Below are positions 1-6,802 of a stretch of 15,876 bases of DNA, in pieces. The stretch spans positions 1-15,876 of the forward strand of contig CAJTVQ010000066.1 of assembly GCA_910579935.1 (NCBI GenBank), read 5' to 3'. The translations under genes and the position numbers were made by a program. Position 1 is the stretch's first letter; every line of letters begins with the position of its first letter. The notes below the pieces were generated by a model that saw only the letters and a list, made by a program, of their open reading frames with translations, did no database searches and was not told where the DNA came from. This DNA comes from an uncultured Lachnospiraceae bacterium (GTDB taxonomy: Bacteria > Bacillota > Clostridia > Lachnospirales > Lachnospiraceae).

Positions 1-162
1 CGGATTGGAGGTATACATATCCACAAAATTAATCCCCATCCCCATTGCCCGCTCCAGCATCGCCTTAAATTCTTCCGGTGACTTTTCCATAAACCCTTCG
101 CACCCCAAAGCAATCTCGCTGACTTTTAAATTTCCGCATCGTTTTATCGTCCTATACTTCAT
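1..162 (-). CDS. Aldo/keto reductase, N-terminal part (cut by window edge)
   Basis: Only the first 54 codons are inside the window. The translation begins MKYRTIKRCGNLKVSEIALG and reaches GINFVDMYTSNP at the edge. This is the typical opening of an aldo/keto reductase: the first beta strands, the LKVSEIALG segment, and the GINF-D-Y stretch that carries the conserved Asp of the NAD(P)H-dependent TIM-barrel family. The ATG overlaps the end of the upstream kinase gene by 11 bases, and an AAGGAG sits about 10 bases before it, so it is probably translationally coupled and the third gene of the GH112 operon. Family membership is fairly sure. The substrate cannot be told from this fragment. A role in sugar metabolism is inferred from the neighbours only. 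Confidence 0.85.
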   Translation of the reverse strand, partial: MKYRTIKRCGNLKVSEIALGCEGFMEKSPEEFKAMLERAMGMGINFVDMYTSNP

Positions 163-1294
163 AAGAGCCGCTCTCCTTCTTTGTTTTTTCTATGATTTCC
201 TCCATCCTTTCCCACTTTTTCTCCATATCGGCCACCAGTTTGAACTGTGTCCTTGCCCTGTCCAGATTGTGGTGTTCCCTGTGAATCTTATAATAAACAT
301 CCCCTTCCAGAAAATCAGCCAGGAAACGAATCCCGCACTCAAACGTCATCAGCTTTGCTCCCATCGGAAGCATTTCCACCTCTTTATTCGTCAGGCTGCC
401 CCCGCATCCTTTTAAAAACCCCCTGGCAAAAGCTTCAAACAGGGCCAGATCCAATTCCACCTTATCAAGGTCCCGCTCATCCTCGGCTCCCGTGCTGGCG
501 CCGAAACGGATGGCGTCGCCGAAGTCATACAGGGAAAGTCCGGGCATCACCGTATCCAGGTCTATGATGCAAAGGGCCTTCTTTGTCTTTGCATCAAACA
601 GGATATTGTTTAACTTCGTGTCGTTATGGGTCACCCGCAAAGGCAGTTCCCCTTTTTGCAAAAGATCCGTCAGCACGGAAACTTCTTTTTCTCTTTCCAT
701 TGCAAATGCGATTTCCTTTGCTGCCAGTGCCGTCCGTCCCATCCTGTCTTCTTCCACCGCTTTCTTAAAGTCTGCAAAACGGGACGGGGTGTGGTGGAAA
801 CGGGGTATGGTCTCATGCAGGTCCTCCGCGTGATAACCGGCAAGCATCCGCTGGAACTTGCCAAACGCTGCCCCGCTGTCGTAAAAGTCCTTTTCACTCT
901 CCACCTGTTCCAGGCACAGGGTTCCTTCAATGAACAGGAATACACGCCAGTAATTGCCGCTGCTGTCCGTCTCATAAGGTGCTCCGTTTTTTGTCCTGAC
1001 CACATACAGCGTCTCCCGTTCCGCATCGCCTCCCTGTGCCAGAATCTTCTCCCTGAGATACTCTGTGACATTCACTATATTTTCCATCAGCTGACGGGGA
1101 TTCCTGAAGATAGTATGGTTCATTCTCTGCAGGATATACTTCTTTTCTCCCCCTTCCTGTGTTTCATACCGCAGCAGGAACGTATCATTGATATGCCCGT
1201 TTCCGTACGGCTGTTTTTCCAGCAGCCTGCCTTCTATGGCAAACCTGGCTGTCACTTCGTCTATGCTGTTCCAAGCCGGATCATCTTTTTTCAT
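152..1294 (-). CDS. nahK: N-acetylhexosamine 1-kinase (NahK/LnpB-like, APH-fold phosphotransferase)
   Basis: This 380-residue protein belongs to the aminoglycoside-phosphotransferase-like kinase fold. The glycine-rich N-terminal lobe reads QPYGNGHINDTFLL (28-41), followed by YILQRMN (53-59). The catalytic loop THNDTKLNN (222-230) carries Asp225 with the following Lys and Asn residues, and IIDLDTVMPG (243-252) carries the metal-binding acidic pair Asp245/Asp247. Length and motifs match N-acetylhexosamine 1-kinases, which phosphorylate GalNAc or GlcNAc at C1 after phosphorolysis of galacto- or lacto-N-biose. It is cytosolic. The start overlaps the stop of the GH112 gene in an ATGA arrangement, so the two are certainly co-transcribed and probably coupled. 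Membership of the kinase family is seen directly. The exact sugar is inferred from the GH112 neighbour, as in the bifidobacterial lnp pathway. Confidence 0.9.
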   Translation of the reverse strand: MKKDDPAWNSIDEVTARFAIEGRLLEKQPYGNGHINDTFLLRYETQEGGEKKYILQRMNHTIFRNPRQLMENIVNVTEYLREKILAQGGDAERETLYVVRTKNGAPYETDSSGNYWRVFLFIEGTLCLEQVESEKDFYDSGAAFGKFQRMLAGYHAEDLHETIPRFHHTPSRFADFKKAVEEDRMGRTALAAKEIAFAMEREKEVSVLTDLLQKGELPLRVTHNDTKLNNILFDAKTKKALCIIDLDTVMPGLSLYDFGDAIRFGASTGAEDERDLDKVELDLALFEAFARGFLKGCGGSLTNKEVEMLPMGAKLMTFECGIRFLADFLEGDVYYKIHREHHNLDRARTQFKLVADMEKKWERMEEIIEKTKKESGSYEV

Positions 1295-3462
1295 AGTTCC
1301 TCCCTGCTATCCACCCAGCGCATTTCCATGGGCGCCAGTTCCAACTGCATCTTCCGTTCCCCTTTTATATAAAGATCGGTCTGTCTCGGTTCTTTGGAAT
1401 TATTGATCACGGCAATCTTTCCGGTCTTTTCAAACACCGCCAGTTCCGTATCCACATTGGTGACATAATACTTCTTCATCTCGTCTTCCTGATGCGCCGC
1501 ATAATAAATGGCGCGCAGAAGGATGCGGCAATTCTGCGGAGAATAAGGAAGTCCCGTAAAGTAAACGCTTCTTCCTTTTCCGTACCCGTTCACTACCAGA
1601 CGGCTGTATTTCCCATCCATGTTCAGTATCTGATAATTTTCGCCCTGTGCATAGATGCGGCTTTTGCCTTCCCCGAAATCAATCTCCCCTTCTATATCCT
1701 CTAAAATGAAGTGCCTGCCGTCCATCTCATTATACTTATCCGTGCTCATGGAAAACCCGAGTTCCCTGTCCACGCCAAGCACATCGCTGAGCTGGAAATA
1801 ACGGCCCTGATACTGGCAGGCGCTGGGTTCTCCCACTCCGATCAATCCGCCGCCTTCCGCCACAAACTTACGCACAGCGCATACTACGCTTTCCTCTTTC
1901 CAATATTCCGCGCCGCTCCATGAAGTGTAAGCATCTCCTGCATTGATAAGCACCTTAACCGCGGGATCCAGCCCGTTTTTCAATTCTTCAAAGGTAATAA
2001 ATTCCACCTCCACGGGCATCCCGCTCAGGCACTCGAGCACACCTACATAAGAATAAATCTCCCTGTACCAAAGGGCATGGTGTACCTGATTCGCCATCCA
2101 TCTCCTCAGATTGCCCCAGCAATTCAGGACAGCCACTTTAAAAGGAGCCGTGTATGCTTTTGTTCCCTGCATATTTTCATGTATCTGCCGGAATTCGTCC
2201 ACCACTTTTCCTATCTGTTCGATAAAACCCGGCCACTCCGCCGCCAGTTTCAAATATCCGCCGTAACCGATCCGGTCCAAAGGAGAACGCAGTATCGCCC
2301 TTCTTGCCTTCATCCAGTTATCCTGTGCTTCCCCGATCGGATCTCCCCCTTCTGTAAATACATCGGGGAAAAAGTACGGCAGCAGACGCCCTTCCGTATA
2401 GTTCACCCCCTGAATATCCGAAATCATGCGCAGGGTCACGCCATCGCCCACGGAACCTACAACAGCATCCAGACCGATATCGGCAAAATACTTTCCGAAA
2501 GGCTCCGTTCCAATCCAATGGTCACCCAAAAACATCATGGCTTCCTTTCCATAACCGTGCACGATATCCACCAGTTCCTTTGCCAGTTTGGAAACTTCTA
2601 TCTGCTGAAATTCCATAAAATCCCGAAATTCTTTGGACGGCACACGGAAAATGGAATTATGGTAGCCCTGGTCCACGATAAATTCCGGACGGAATTTATA
2701 ACCTGCCCATTTTTCAAACTGCTCCAAAATATAGGGACTGACACTGGCGCTGTAACCAAACCATTCCACAAATTTCTCTCTTTTTTTATCGTCAAAAGTC
2801 AGAGTAAACTGATGGAAAAAGGTAGTAAAACGCACCACGTCCACCTGCGGATTCTCCTCACACCACTTTTTCAGTTTTTCTTTTACATATGCCTGCGTCT
2901 TTGGCTGCCGCACGTCATAAGTAAGCTGATGGGGCGCATCCTTCCAGTCGTTGGTAATAAAATTATACATGTGCACCGGGTCCCATATCAGGAATGCAAG
3001 GAAACTCACCGTATACTGATGGTACGGAACCGATTCGATCACCACTTCTCCCGATGCCTCATCATATTCCCACTTTTCCACGGGAACCGCTTCTCCCGTG
3101 GTTCTGTCCATAACTTCCCACCACCGTTTGGGCGGATCAATGGTATTTACCTTGAGCTGCTCCCTGTGAAAACCCTTCATAAGCTCTATCCTGAGGCAGT
3201 TCCCCTCCGCTGTCACGCGGTCGCTGATCAAATACTCCTGCTGTATTTCCTCCGGATTTTTCATCGCCCAGTCGTTGTCTTTTCTCGTCGTATAATAAGT
3301 GGCATAAATTTTTGCATTTTGCTCCAAAAGCGCTTCCGGCATGGTCGTACCGTCACAATCCCTCAGAGCATCCGCCCCCAGCAGTTCTTTCAGACGTATG
3401 GTTTCCTCCACCATACCGACATCGGTGGGCAGCGTCAGCCTTCCCGTACTCTCCCTTTTCAT
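1291..3462 (-). CDS. lnpA: GH112 1,3-beta-galactosyl-N-acetylhexosamine phosphorylase
   Basis: A GH112 phosphorylase of about 723 residues, close to the usual length. It splits Gal-beta-1,3-GlcNAc or Gal-beta-1,3-GalNAc with phosphate to galactose 1-phosphate and free N-acetylhexosamine in the cytosol. Family landmarks are GRLTLPTDVGM near the start, HMYNFITNDW (166-175 counted from the upstream ATG), VVRFTTFFHQF, and FLGDHWIGTEPFG (313-325), whose Asp316 aligns with the known general acid Asp313 of the bifidobacterial enzyme. A Rossmann-like glutaminase-type domain (about 445-650) and a small beta domain follow. An ATG two codons upstream (3468) is only 3 bases from GGAGG, while the ATG at 3462 is 9 bases away, so I prefer 3462. 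The following kinase supports an N-acetylhexosamine substrate over the related galactosyl-rhamnose activity, but the sequence alone does not settle GNB versus LNB preference. Confidence 0.93.
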   Translation of the reverse strand: MKRESTGRLTLPTDVGMVEETIRLKELLGADALRDCDGTTMPEALLEQNAKIYATYYTTRKDNDWAMKNPEEIQQEYLISDRVTAEGNCLRIELMKGFHREQLKVNTIDPPKRWWEVMDRTTGEAVPVEKWEYDEASGEVVIESVPYHQYTVSFLAFLIWDPVHMYNFITNDWKDAPHQLTYDVRQPKTQAYVKEKLKKWCEENPQVDVVRFTTFFHQFTLTFDDKKREKFVEWFGYSASVSPYILEQFEKWAGYKFRPEFIVDQGYHNSIFRVPSKEFRDFMEFQQIEVSKLAKELVDIVHGYGKEAMMFLGDHWIGTEPFGKYFADIGLDAVVGSVGDGVTLRMISDIQGVNYTEGRLLPYFFPDVFTEGGDPIGEAQDNWMKARRAILRSPLDRIGYGGYLKLAAEWPGFIEQIGKVVDEFRQIHENMQGTKAYTAPFKVAVLNCWGNLRRWMANQVHHALWYREIYSYVGVLECLSGMPVEVEFITFEELKNGLDPAVKVLINAGDAYTSWSGAEYWKEESVVCAVRKFVAEGGGLIGVGEPSACQYQGRYFQLSDVLGVDRELGFSMSTDKYNEMDGRHFILEDIEGEIDFGEGKSRIYAQGENYQILNMDGKYSRLVVNGYGKGRSVYFTGLPYSPQNCRILLRAIYYAAHQEDEMKKYYVTNVDTELAVFEKTGKIAVINNSKEPRQTDLYIKGERKMQLELAPMEMRWVDSREEL

Positions 3463-3502
3463 TCCCATTCACCTCCACTAGATTTTCGTTGCCTGTATGT
3501 CT

Positions 3503-3530
3503 ATTATATATCAGGATGCATATGCATCAA
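3503..3530 (-). promoter_or_regulatory. Promoter of the GH112-kinase operon
   Basis: On the minus strand a TTGATG (-35, 3525-3530) is followed after 16 bases by a perfect TATAAT (-10, 3503-3508). The expected transcript start is near 3496, leaving a leader of about 30 bases that contains the GGAGG. This is the only good sigma-A type promoter between the upstream terminator and the phosphorylase gene. A palindrome overlaps the -35 box and spacer. Confidence 0.75.
3515..3528. promoter_or_regulatory. 14-base perfect palindrome, candidate operator
   Basis: GATGCATATGCATC is its own reverse complement and covers most of the -35 box and half of the spacer of the GH112 promoter. A repressor bound here would block RNA polymerase, so it is a good candidate for sugar-responsive control. 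The regulator is not in the window and I cannot name its family. Confidence 0.5.
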
Positions 3531-3550
3531 AGGGGAAAATCGCTTCTTCC

Positions 3551-3576
3551 AAAAAAGGAGGAACCTGAGTTCCTCC
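3551..3576 (-). terminator. Rho-independent terminator after the two-TM membrane protein
   Basis: Read on the minus strand, GGAGGAAC, a 4-base loop (TCAG) and GTTCCTCC form an 8-base-pair stem followed directly by TTTTTT. It lies about 38 bases past the stop of the gene ending at 3614, and it separates that gene from the GH112 promoter. Confidence 0.85.
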
Positions 3577-3613
3577 CTTCTTTCCTAATTTTTATTCCAT
3601 CTGCATTCCATCC

Positions 3614-4243
3614 CTATTCTCTTCTGTATCTGCGGCATACAAAGAATACTGCCAGGGCTGTAAGCGCCAGTCCGATGATGAAAAGAACCCTCACGGCCGT
3701 AAAGCTGCGGTATTGGATCACTAACGGTTCTCCCATCGCGTCAATCTCACTTTCCGTATAACCCATGTCTGCCAAATATTCCCTGAAATACTGAACCAGC
3801 TCGCTTTCCATTACTTCCACGGTTCCCTCCATGAATACCTGCGTTGTCATTTCCGTGCCGTCTATCAGAAAATTATACGTTTCTTCCGTTAACCTGTCCA
3901 AATCGGCAACATCCACCTGACGGCTCTTTAACCCGATATACTTGTCCCCTTCCGCCATGGGAATCATATAATAATTTCCGTTTGCCTTGTCACCGCTCCT
4001 GGAACCGTCCGACCGCCTTGTATAAGTACTTTCCGATGCAAAATAATCCATTACAAAAAGCACGTCTCCTGCCACATGGCTTCCGGCTTTGACTTCTTTT
4101 CCGTCAAACATATCCTCAAAGCTGACCGCCGGCTTAAATGAAACCACCATATCGCCTGCAGAATTAAACATCATGACCACTCCGATTACCAAAAGTATGA
4201 GAACATCCGTCCCAAATGAGCCTATCAGTTTTCTAAAATCCAT
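3614..4243 (-). CDS. Unrecognised membrane protein with two transmembrane segments
   Basis: A 209-residue protein I do not recognise. The chosen ATG has GGAGG 8 bases upstream; the frame is open further upstream but there it overlaps larE and lacks a ribosome site. Residues 12-30 (DVLILLVIGVVMMFNS) and 184-203 (VRVLFIIGLALTALAVFFVC) are hydrophobic helices, and the C-terminus ends in basic CRRYRRE, typical of a cytosolic tail. The roughly 150 residues between them are polar and acidic and probably lie outside the cell, with SFEDMFDGKEVKAGSHVAGD (41-60) as a distinctive segment. It has its own promoter in the 3' end of larE and its own terminator, so it is a single-gene unit. No enzymatic motif is visible. 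A link to nickel or sugar metabolism would be a guess from position only. Confidence 0.8.
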   Translation of the reverse strand: MDFRKLIGSFGTDVLILLVIGVVMMFNSAGDMVVSFKPAVSFEDMFDGKEVKAGSHVAGDVLFVMDYFASESTYTRRSDGSRSGDKANGNYYMIPMAEGDKYIGLKSRQVDVADLDRLTEETYNFLIDGTEMTTQVFMEGTVEVMESELVQYFREYLADMGYTESEIDAMGEPLVIQYRSFTAVRVLFIIGLALTALAVFFVCRRYRRE

Positions 4244-4320
4244 TTTCTCTTCCTCCGCCTCTTCTTGTACCTTCTTATCCCCTTGTAAGAATATTTTTGT
4301 TCTTAACAGTTCCTTAGAAG

Positions 4321-4350
4321 ATAATACCACGCTGCCGCAGATCATGTCAA
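4321..4350 (-). promoter_or_regulatory. Promoter of the two-TM membrane protein gene
   Basis: On the minus strand a perfect TTGACA (4345-4350) is followed after 18 bases by TATTAT (4321-4326). The -35 box overlaps the last codon and first stop base of larE, so larE and this gene are partly superimposed at the control level. The predicted leader is about 70 bases and contains an A/U-rich imperfect inverted repeat (TAAGAA ... TTCTTA). Confidence 0.7.
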
Positions 4351-5187
4351 TATTTCTGCGACTCCCATATCCATACTTCCTGACCGGAACCCCTCCAAAT
4401 CCAAAGTAATATATCTGTATCCCAGCTCCTTTAAATAAGCGGCCACTTCCTTCTTATTCTGCAGCAGCCTGCCGAATTCCTGTTCATCCACTTCTATGCG
4501 GGCCACCGCATCATGCACCCGCAGCCTTATGTTCACAAACCCCAATGACTTCAGATAGTTCTCTCCCTTTTCCACCTGCTGCATTTTTTCGTAGGTCAAA
4601 GGCGTTCCATAAGGAAACCGGGTCGCAAGGCAGGGCGCCGCAGGTTTGGAGGCTGCCGCCAGGCCATACTCGGCTGCCAGTTCCCGCACTTCCCTCTTTG
4701 TCATATGTACTTCCGCCAACGGACTGGTAATCTGCAATTCCCTTAACGCCTTTATACCCGGACGGTATACATGAAGGTCGTCCTCGTTGGTTCCTTCCAA
4801 TATGGTATGAATTCCCAATTCTTCGGCACGCCGTAACATTCTTTGAAACAAATGCTTCTTGCACCGGTAACATCTGTCCACCGGATTATCCGTAATGCCT
4901 GCCTCTTTCAGTTCATCCACTGTAAGGATGAGGTGCAGTGCTCCTATTTCCTCCGCTGTTTCCTTCGCCGCTTCGATTTCCCCCACGGGATGCAGCTTCG
5001 TCTGCACCGTCACACCATATACCTTCTTTCCGGTTCTGCCTGCGGCTTCACAAGCCAGCTTCAAAAGCAGGCTGCTGTCCACACCGCCGGAAAAGGCTAC
5101 CATCGTATCCTGCGCGGCATATTGTGCCATCCGGTCAAGGAGCTGTTCTTTTTTGCAGTTAAAATCATCTTCTTTTATTTTCCGCAC
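4342..5187 (-). CDS. larE: LarE, sulfur transferase of nickel-pincer cofactor synthesis
   Basis: LarE turns the two carboxylates of pyridinium-3,5-biscarboxylic acid mononucleotide into thiocarboxylates, using ATP to adenylate them. The PP-loop SGGVDSS lies at residues 33-39 counted from the GTG. Further landmarks are CYRCKK (Cys106 and Cys109), LEGTNEDDL, and KPAAPCLATRFPYG with Cys186. L. plantarum LarE has only the last cysteine and sacrifices its sulfur. The CxxC plus Cys pattern here is that of LarE proteins reported to hold a 4Fe-4S cluster that can work catalytically. I chose the GTG at 5187: it has GGGAG 6 bases upstream and gives 281 residues, close to the family. The frame stays open to 5271, but the in-frame ATG at 5241 has no ribosome site. 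It is the last gene of the nik-lar operon. LarE identity is firm; the start is moderately sure. Confidence 0.9.
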   Translation of the reverse strand: MRKIKEDDFNCKKEQLLDRMAQYAAQDTMVAFSGGVDSSLLLKLACEAAGRTGKKVYGVTVQTKLHPVGEIEAAKETAEEIGALHLILTVDELKEAGITDNPVDRCYRCKKHLFQRMLRRAEELGIHTILEGTNEDDLHVYRPGIKALRELQITSPLAEVHMTKREVRELAAEYGLAAASKPAAPCLATRFPYGTPLTYEKMQQVEKGENYLKSLGFVNIRLRVHDAVARIEVDEQEFGRLLQNKKEVAAYLKELGYRYITLDLEGFRSGSMDMGVAEILT

Positions 5188-5204
5188 TTCTGTCTCCCTT
5201 TTCT

Positions 5205-5327
5205 TTATTCCCGCAAACAACGAACCAAGTGGCTGCAACATTCGGCGACTGCCGCGAGGATCAAATACCAATGTATTCCAGACTCCGGTATATGCCGGCT
5301 TTCAGCCTGTTCCCCCGCTTCAGACAT
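5205..5327 (-). CDS. Possible small ORF (40 residues) in the larC-larE gap
   Basis: An ATG 8 bases after the larC stop opens a 40-residue frame that ends 7 bases before the GGGAG of larE. The second half (IHWYLILAAVAECCSHLVRC) is hydrophobic with two adjacent cysteines, and the first half is polar. There is no good Shine-Dalgarno sequence, so translation would have to depend on coupling from larC. I do not recognise the product. It could equally be a chance frame in a structured spacer. Confidence 0.2.
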   Translation of the reverse strand: MSEAGEQAESRHIPESGIHWYLILAAVAECCSHLVRCLRE

Positions 5328-5335
5328 GTGCCCGG

Positions 5336-6661
5336 TCAGCCATGCCGTTTCCACTCATCCAAAACCTGCTGCAGTGACATGCCATTCTCCTCTGCCAGTT
5401 CCACAGCGCTTTCATATTCCGGATAACGCTTTTCCCTCCCATCCGGCAAAATACACTTTTTTATCTTCAGCTCACCAAACGACAGCGTCACTCGCTCTAT
5501 TTCCCTTTTCAGAACGGTCCGCTCCATCCGGACACGCCGTATGCCGATGGTCGTAGTCTCCCTGAAAATAATCTGTTCCAATTCCTCCCAGCAGAACTCG
5601 TCGCAAATAACGCTCAGCTGATATGCGGGACGGTTTTTCTTCATATACACAGGTGTATAATACACGTCCCGGGCGCCGAATTCCAATAACCGGCTCATCA
5701 CATAGCCCAGCGTTTCCCCTGTACAGTCGTCTATATTGGTCTCCAGTTTGCAGATCGTATCCGTGCTTTCTTTTTCTACTTCTACACTTTTTTCTGCACT
5801 TTCCACCAGCATGGCACGGAGCAGGCTGGGTCTTTCATAATTACGCTTCCCTGCGCCGATTCCTGTTTTCTTCACTGCAAACGCCTTCGGAAGTTCCGCT
5901 GCCGTCCGTATGGCCGCCACGATTGCCGCCCCCGTAGGAGTCACCAGTTCCCCCTCCATCCCTGTCATCCGCAGGGGAATCCCATGGGCTTCCGCCACAT
6001 TCACCACCGCCGGCACCGGCACCGGAAGAATCCCATGCTGACACCGGACGGTGCCGCTCCCTTCACATACATACGGCACGATCACTTCCGTAATATCCAA
6101 ATTGTCCAGACAGACTGCCACAGCAATAATATCCACAATGGAATCCACCGCCCCTACTTCATGAAAATGCACCTGCTCCAACGGCGCCCCATGCGCCTTT
6201 GCCTCTGCCTGCGCCAGAATACGGAAAATCCGCGACGCGGTTTCTTTCGCCCTTCCGCTCATTTCCGTTCTGTCAATAATTTCCAGTATCTCCGGCAATC
6301 CCCTGTGTTCATGGTGTCCGTGGGGATGAGTATCATGGGAATGGCTCCCTTCACAGGCATTTCCCTCCTGTCCATGCCCATGGCCTTCCCCACACCCATG
6401 ATTCCCGCCATGCAAGTGCCCGTACAGATATTCCATATCATGGTCGTGGTTCTCGTGTTCCTCATCCAGCTTCACATGAAAATCGCACACATCCAGTCCC
6501 GACTTTTTCACCCTGCCGATCTCCACTTCAAACCCGTGTACCGGAAGACTGGCAAACACCTGATCCAATACCGATCTGTCCGCTCCCAAATCCACCAAAG
6601 CCGCCGCCGTCATATCCCCGCTGATTCCGGAAGTACACTCCAAATACAATGTCTGTCCCAT
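5336..6661 (-). CDS. larC: LarC, CTP-dependent nickel insertase (single chain)
   Basis: LarC places nickel into the dithiolated pincer nucleotide by a CTP-dependent cyclometallation. The 441-residue protein starts MGQTLYLECTSGISGDM, the classic LarC opening. It carries a histidine-rich segment at 69-119 (15 His, with Asp, Glu and Cys) and then LEQVHFHEVGAVDSIVDI (161-178). After a linker near 295-305 comes the C-terminal domain with KLETNIDDCTGETLGYVMSR, the CTP-binding half. In L. plantarum these halves are LarC1 and LarC2, joined by ribosomal frameshifting; here the frame is continuous. The ATG has GGAGG 7 bases upstream. The His-rich part probably binds nickel. The gene lies 141 bases after larB in the same operon. 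Confidence 0.96.
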   Translation of the reverse strand: MGQTLYLECTSGISGDMTAAALVDLGADRSVLDQVFASLPVHGFEVEIGRVKKSGLDVCDFHVKLDEEHENHDHDMEYLYGHLHGGNHGCGEGHGHGQEGNACEGSHSHDTHPHGHHEHRGLPEILEIIDRTEMSGRAKETASRIFRILAQAEAKAHGAPLEQVHFHEVGAVDSIVDIIAVAVCLDNLDITEVIVPYVCEGSGTVRCQHGILPVPVPAVVNVAEAHGIPLRMTGMEGELVTPTGAAIVAAIRTAAELPKAFAVKKTGIGAGKRNYERPSLLRAMLVESAEKSVEVEKESTDTICKLETNIDDCTGETLGYVMSRLLEFGARDVYYTPVYMKKNRPAYQLSVICDEFCWEELEQIIFRETTTIGIRRVRMERTVLKREIERVTLSFGELKIKKCILPDGREKRYPEYESAVELAEENGMSLQQVLDEWKRHG

Positions 6662-6673
6662 TCTTTTACCTCC

Positions 6674-6691
6674 ATTTTAAGTTCCGCATCC
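6674..6691. repeat. 18-base direct repeat, copy next to the larC start
   Basis: GGATGCGGAACTTAAAAT on the minus strand, directly before the larC ribosome site. An identical copy lies at 6781-6798, and the match extends imperfectly upstream as GAAGGG on both sides. Confidence 0.6.
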
Positions 6692-6780
6692 GCCCTTCCA
6701 GCACCCTGACCGGCAGAACAACGCCCGTCAAAATAGCATTGCCGGGCATTGCTCTGGGCACTGTCCGGGCTGATGCTGTT

Positions 6781-6798
6781 ATTTTAAGTTCCGCATCC
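6781..6798. repeat. 18-base direct repeat, copy next to the larB stop
   Basis: This second copy of the same 18 bases sits 4 bases past the larB stop codon. The two copies enclose 89 bases that contain GC-rich dyads, including AGCAATGCCCGGCAATGCT at 6735-6753. The arrangement suggests a past local duplication or the footprint of a small lost insert. Confidence 0.6.
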
Positions 6799-6802
6799 CC
6801 TT

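Noticed and set aside
2077..3588. Long plus-strand ORF of 503 codons opposite the GH112 gene
   Set aside because: It is antisense to a clear GH112 coding frame and its translation has no family resemblance. It is a shadow of the real gene's codon bias.
6674..6798. Similarity of the 18-base repeat to the start of the aldo/keto reductase gene (ATGCGGAA-TTAAAA)
   Set aside because: The match is short and gapped, and in the reductase it encodes the conserved CGNLKVS stretch, so it is most likely coincidence.
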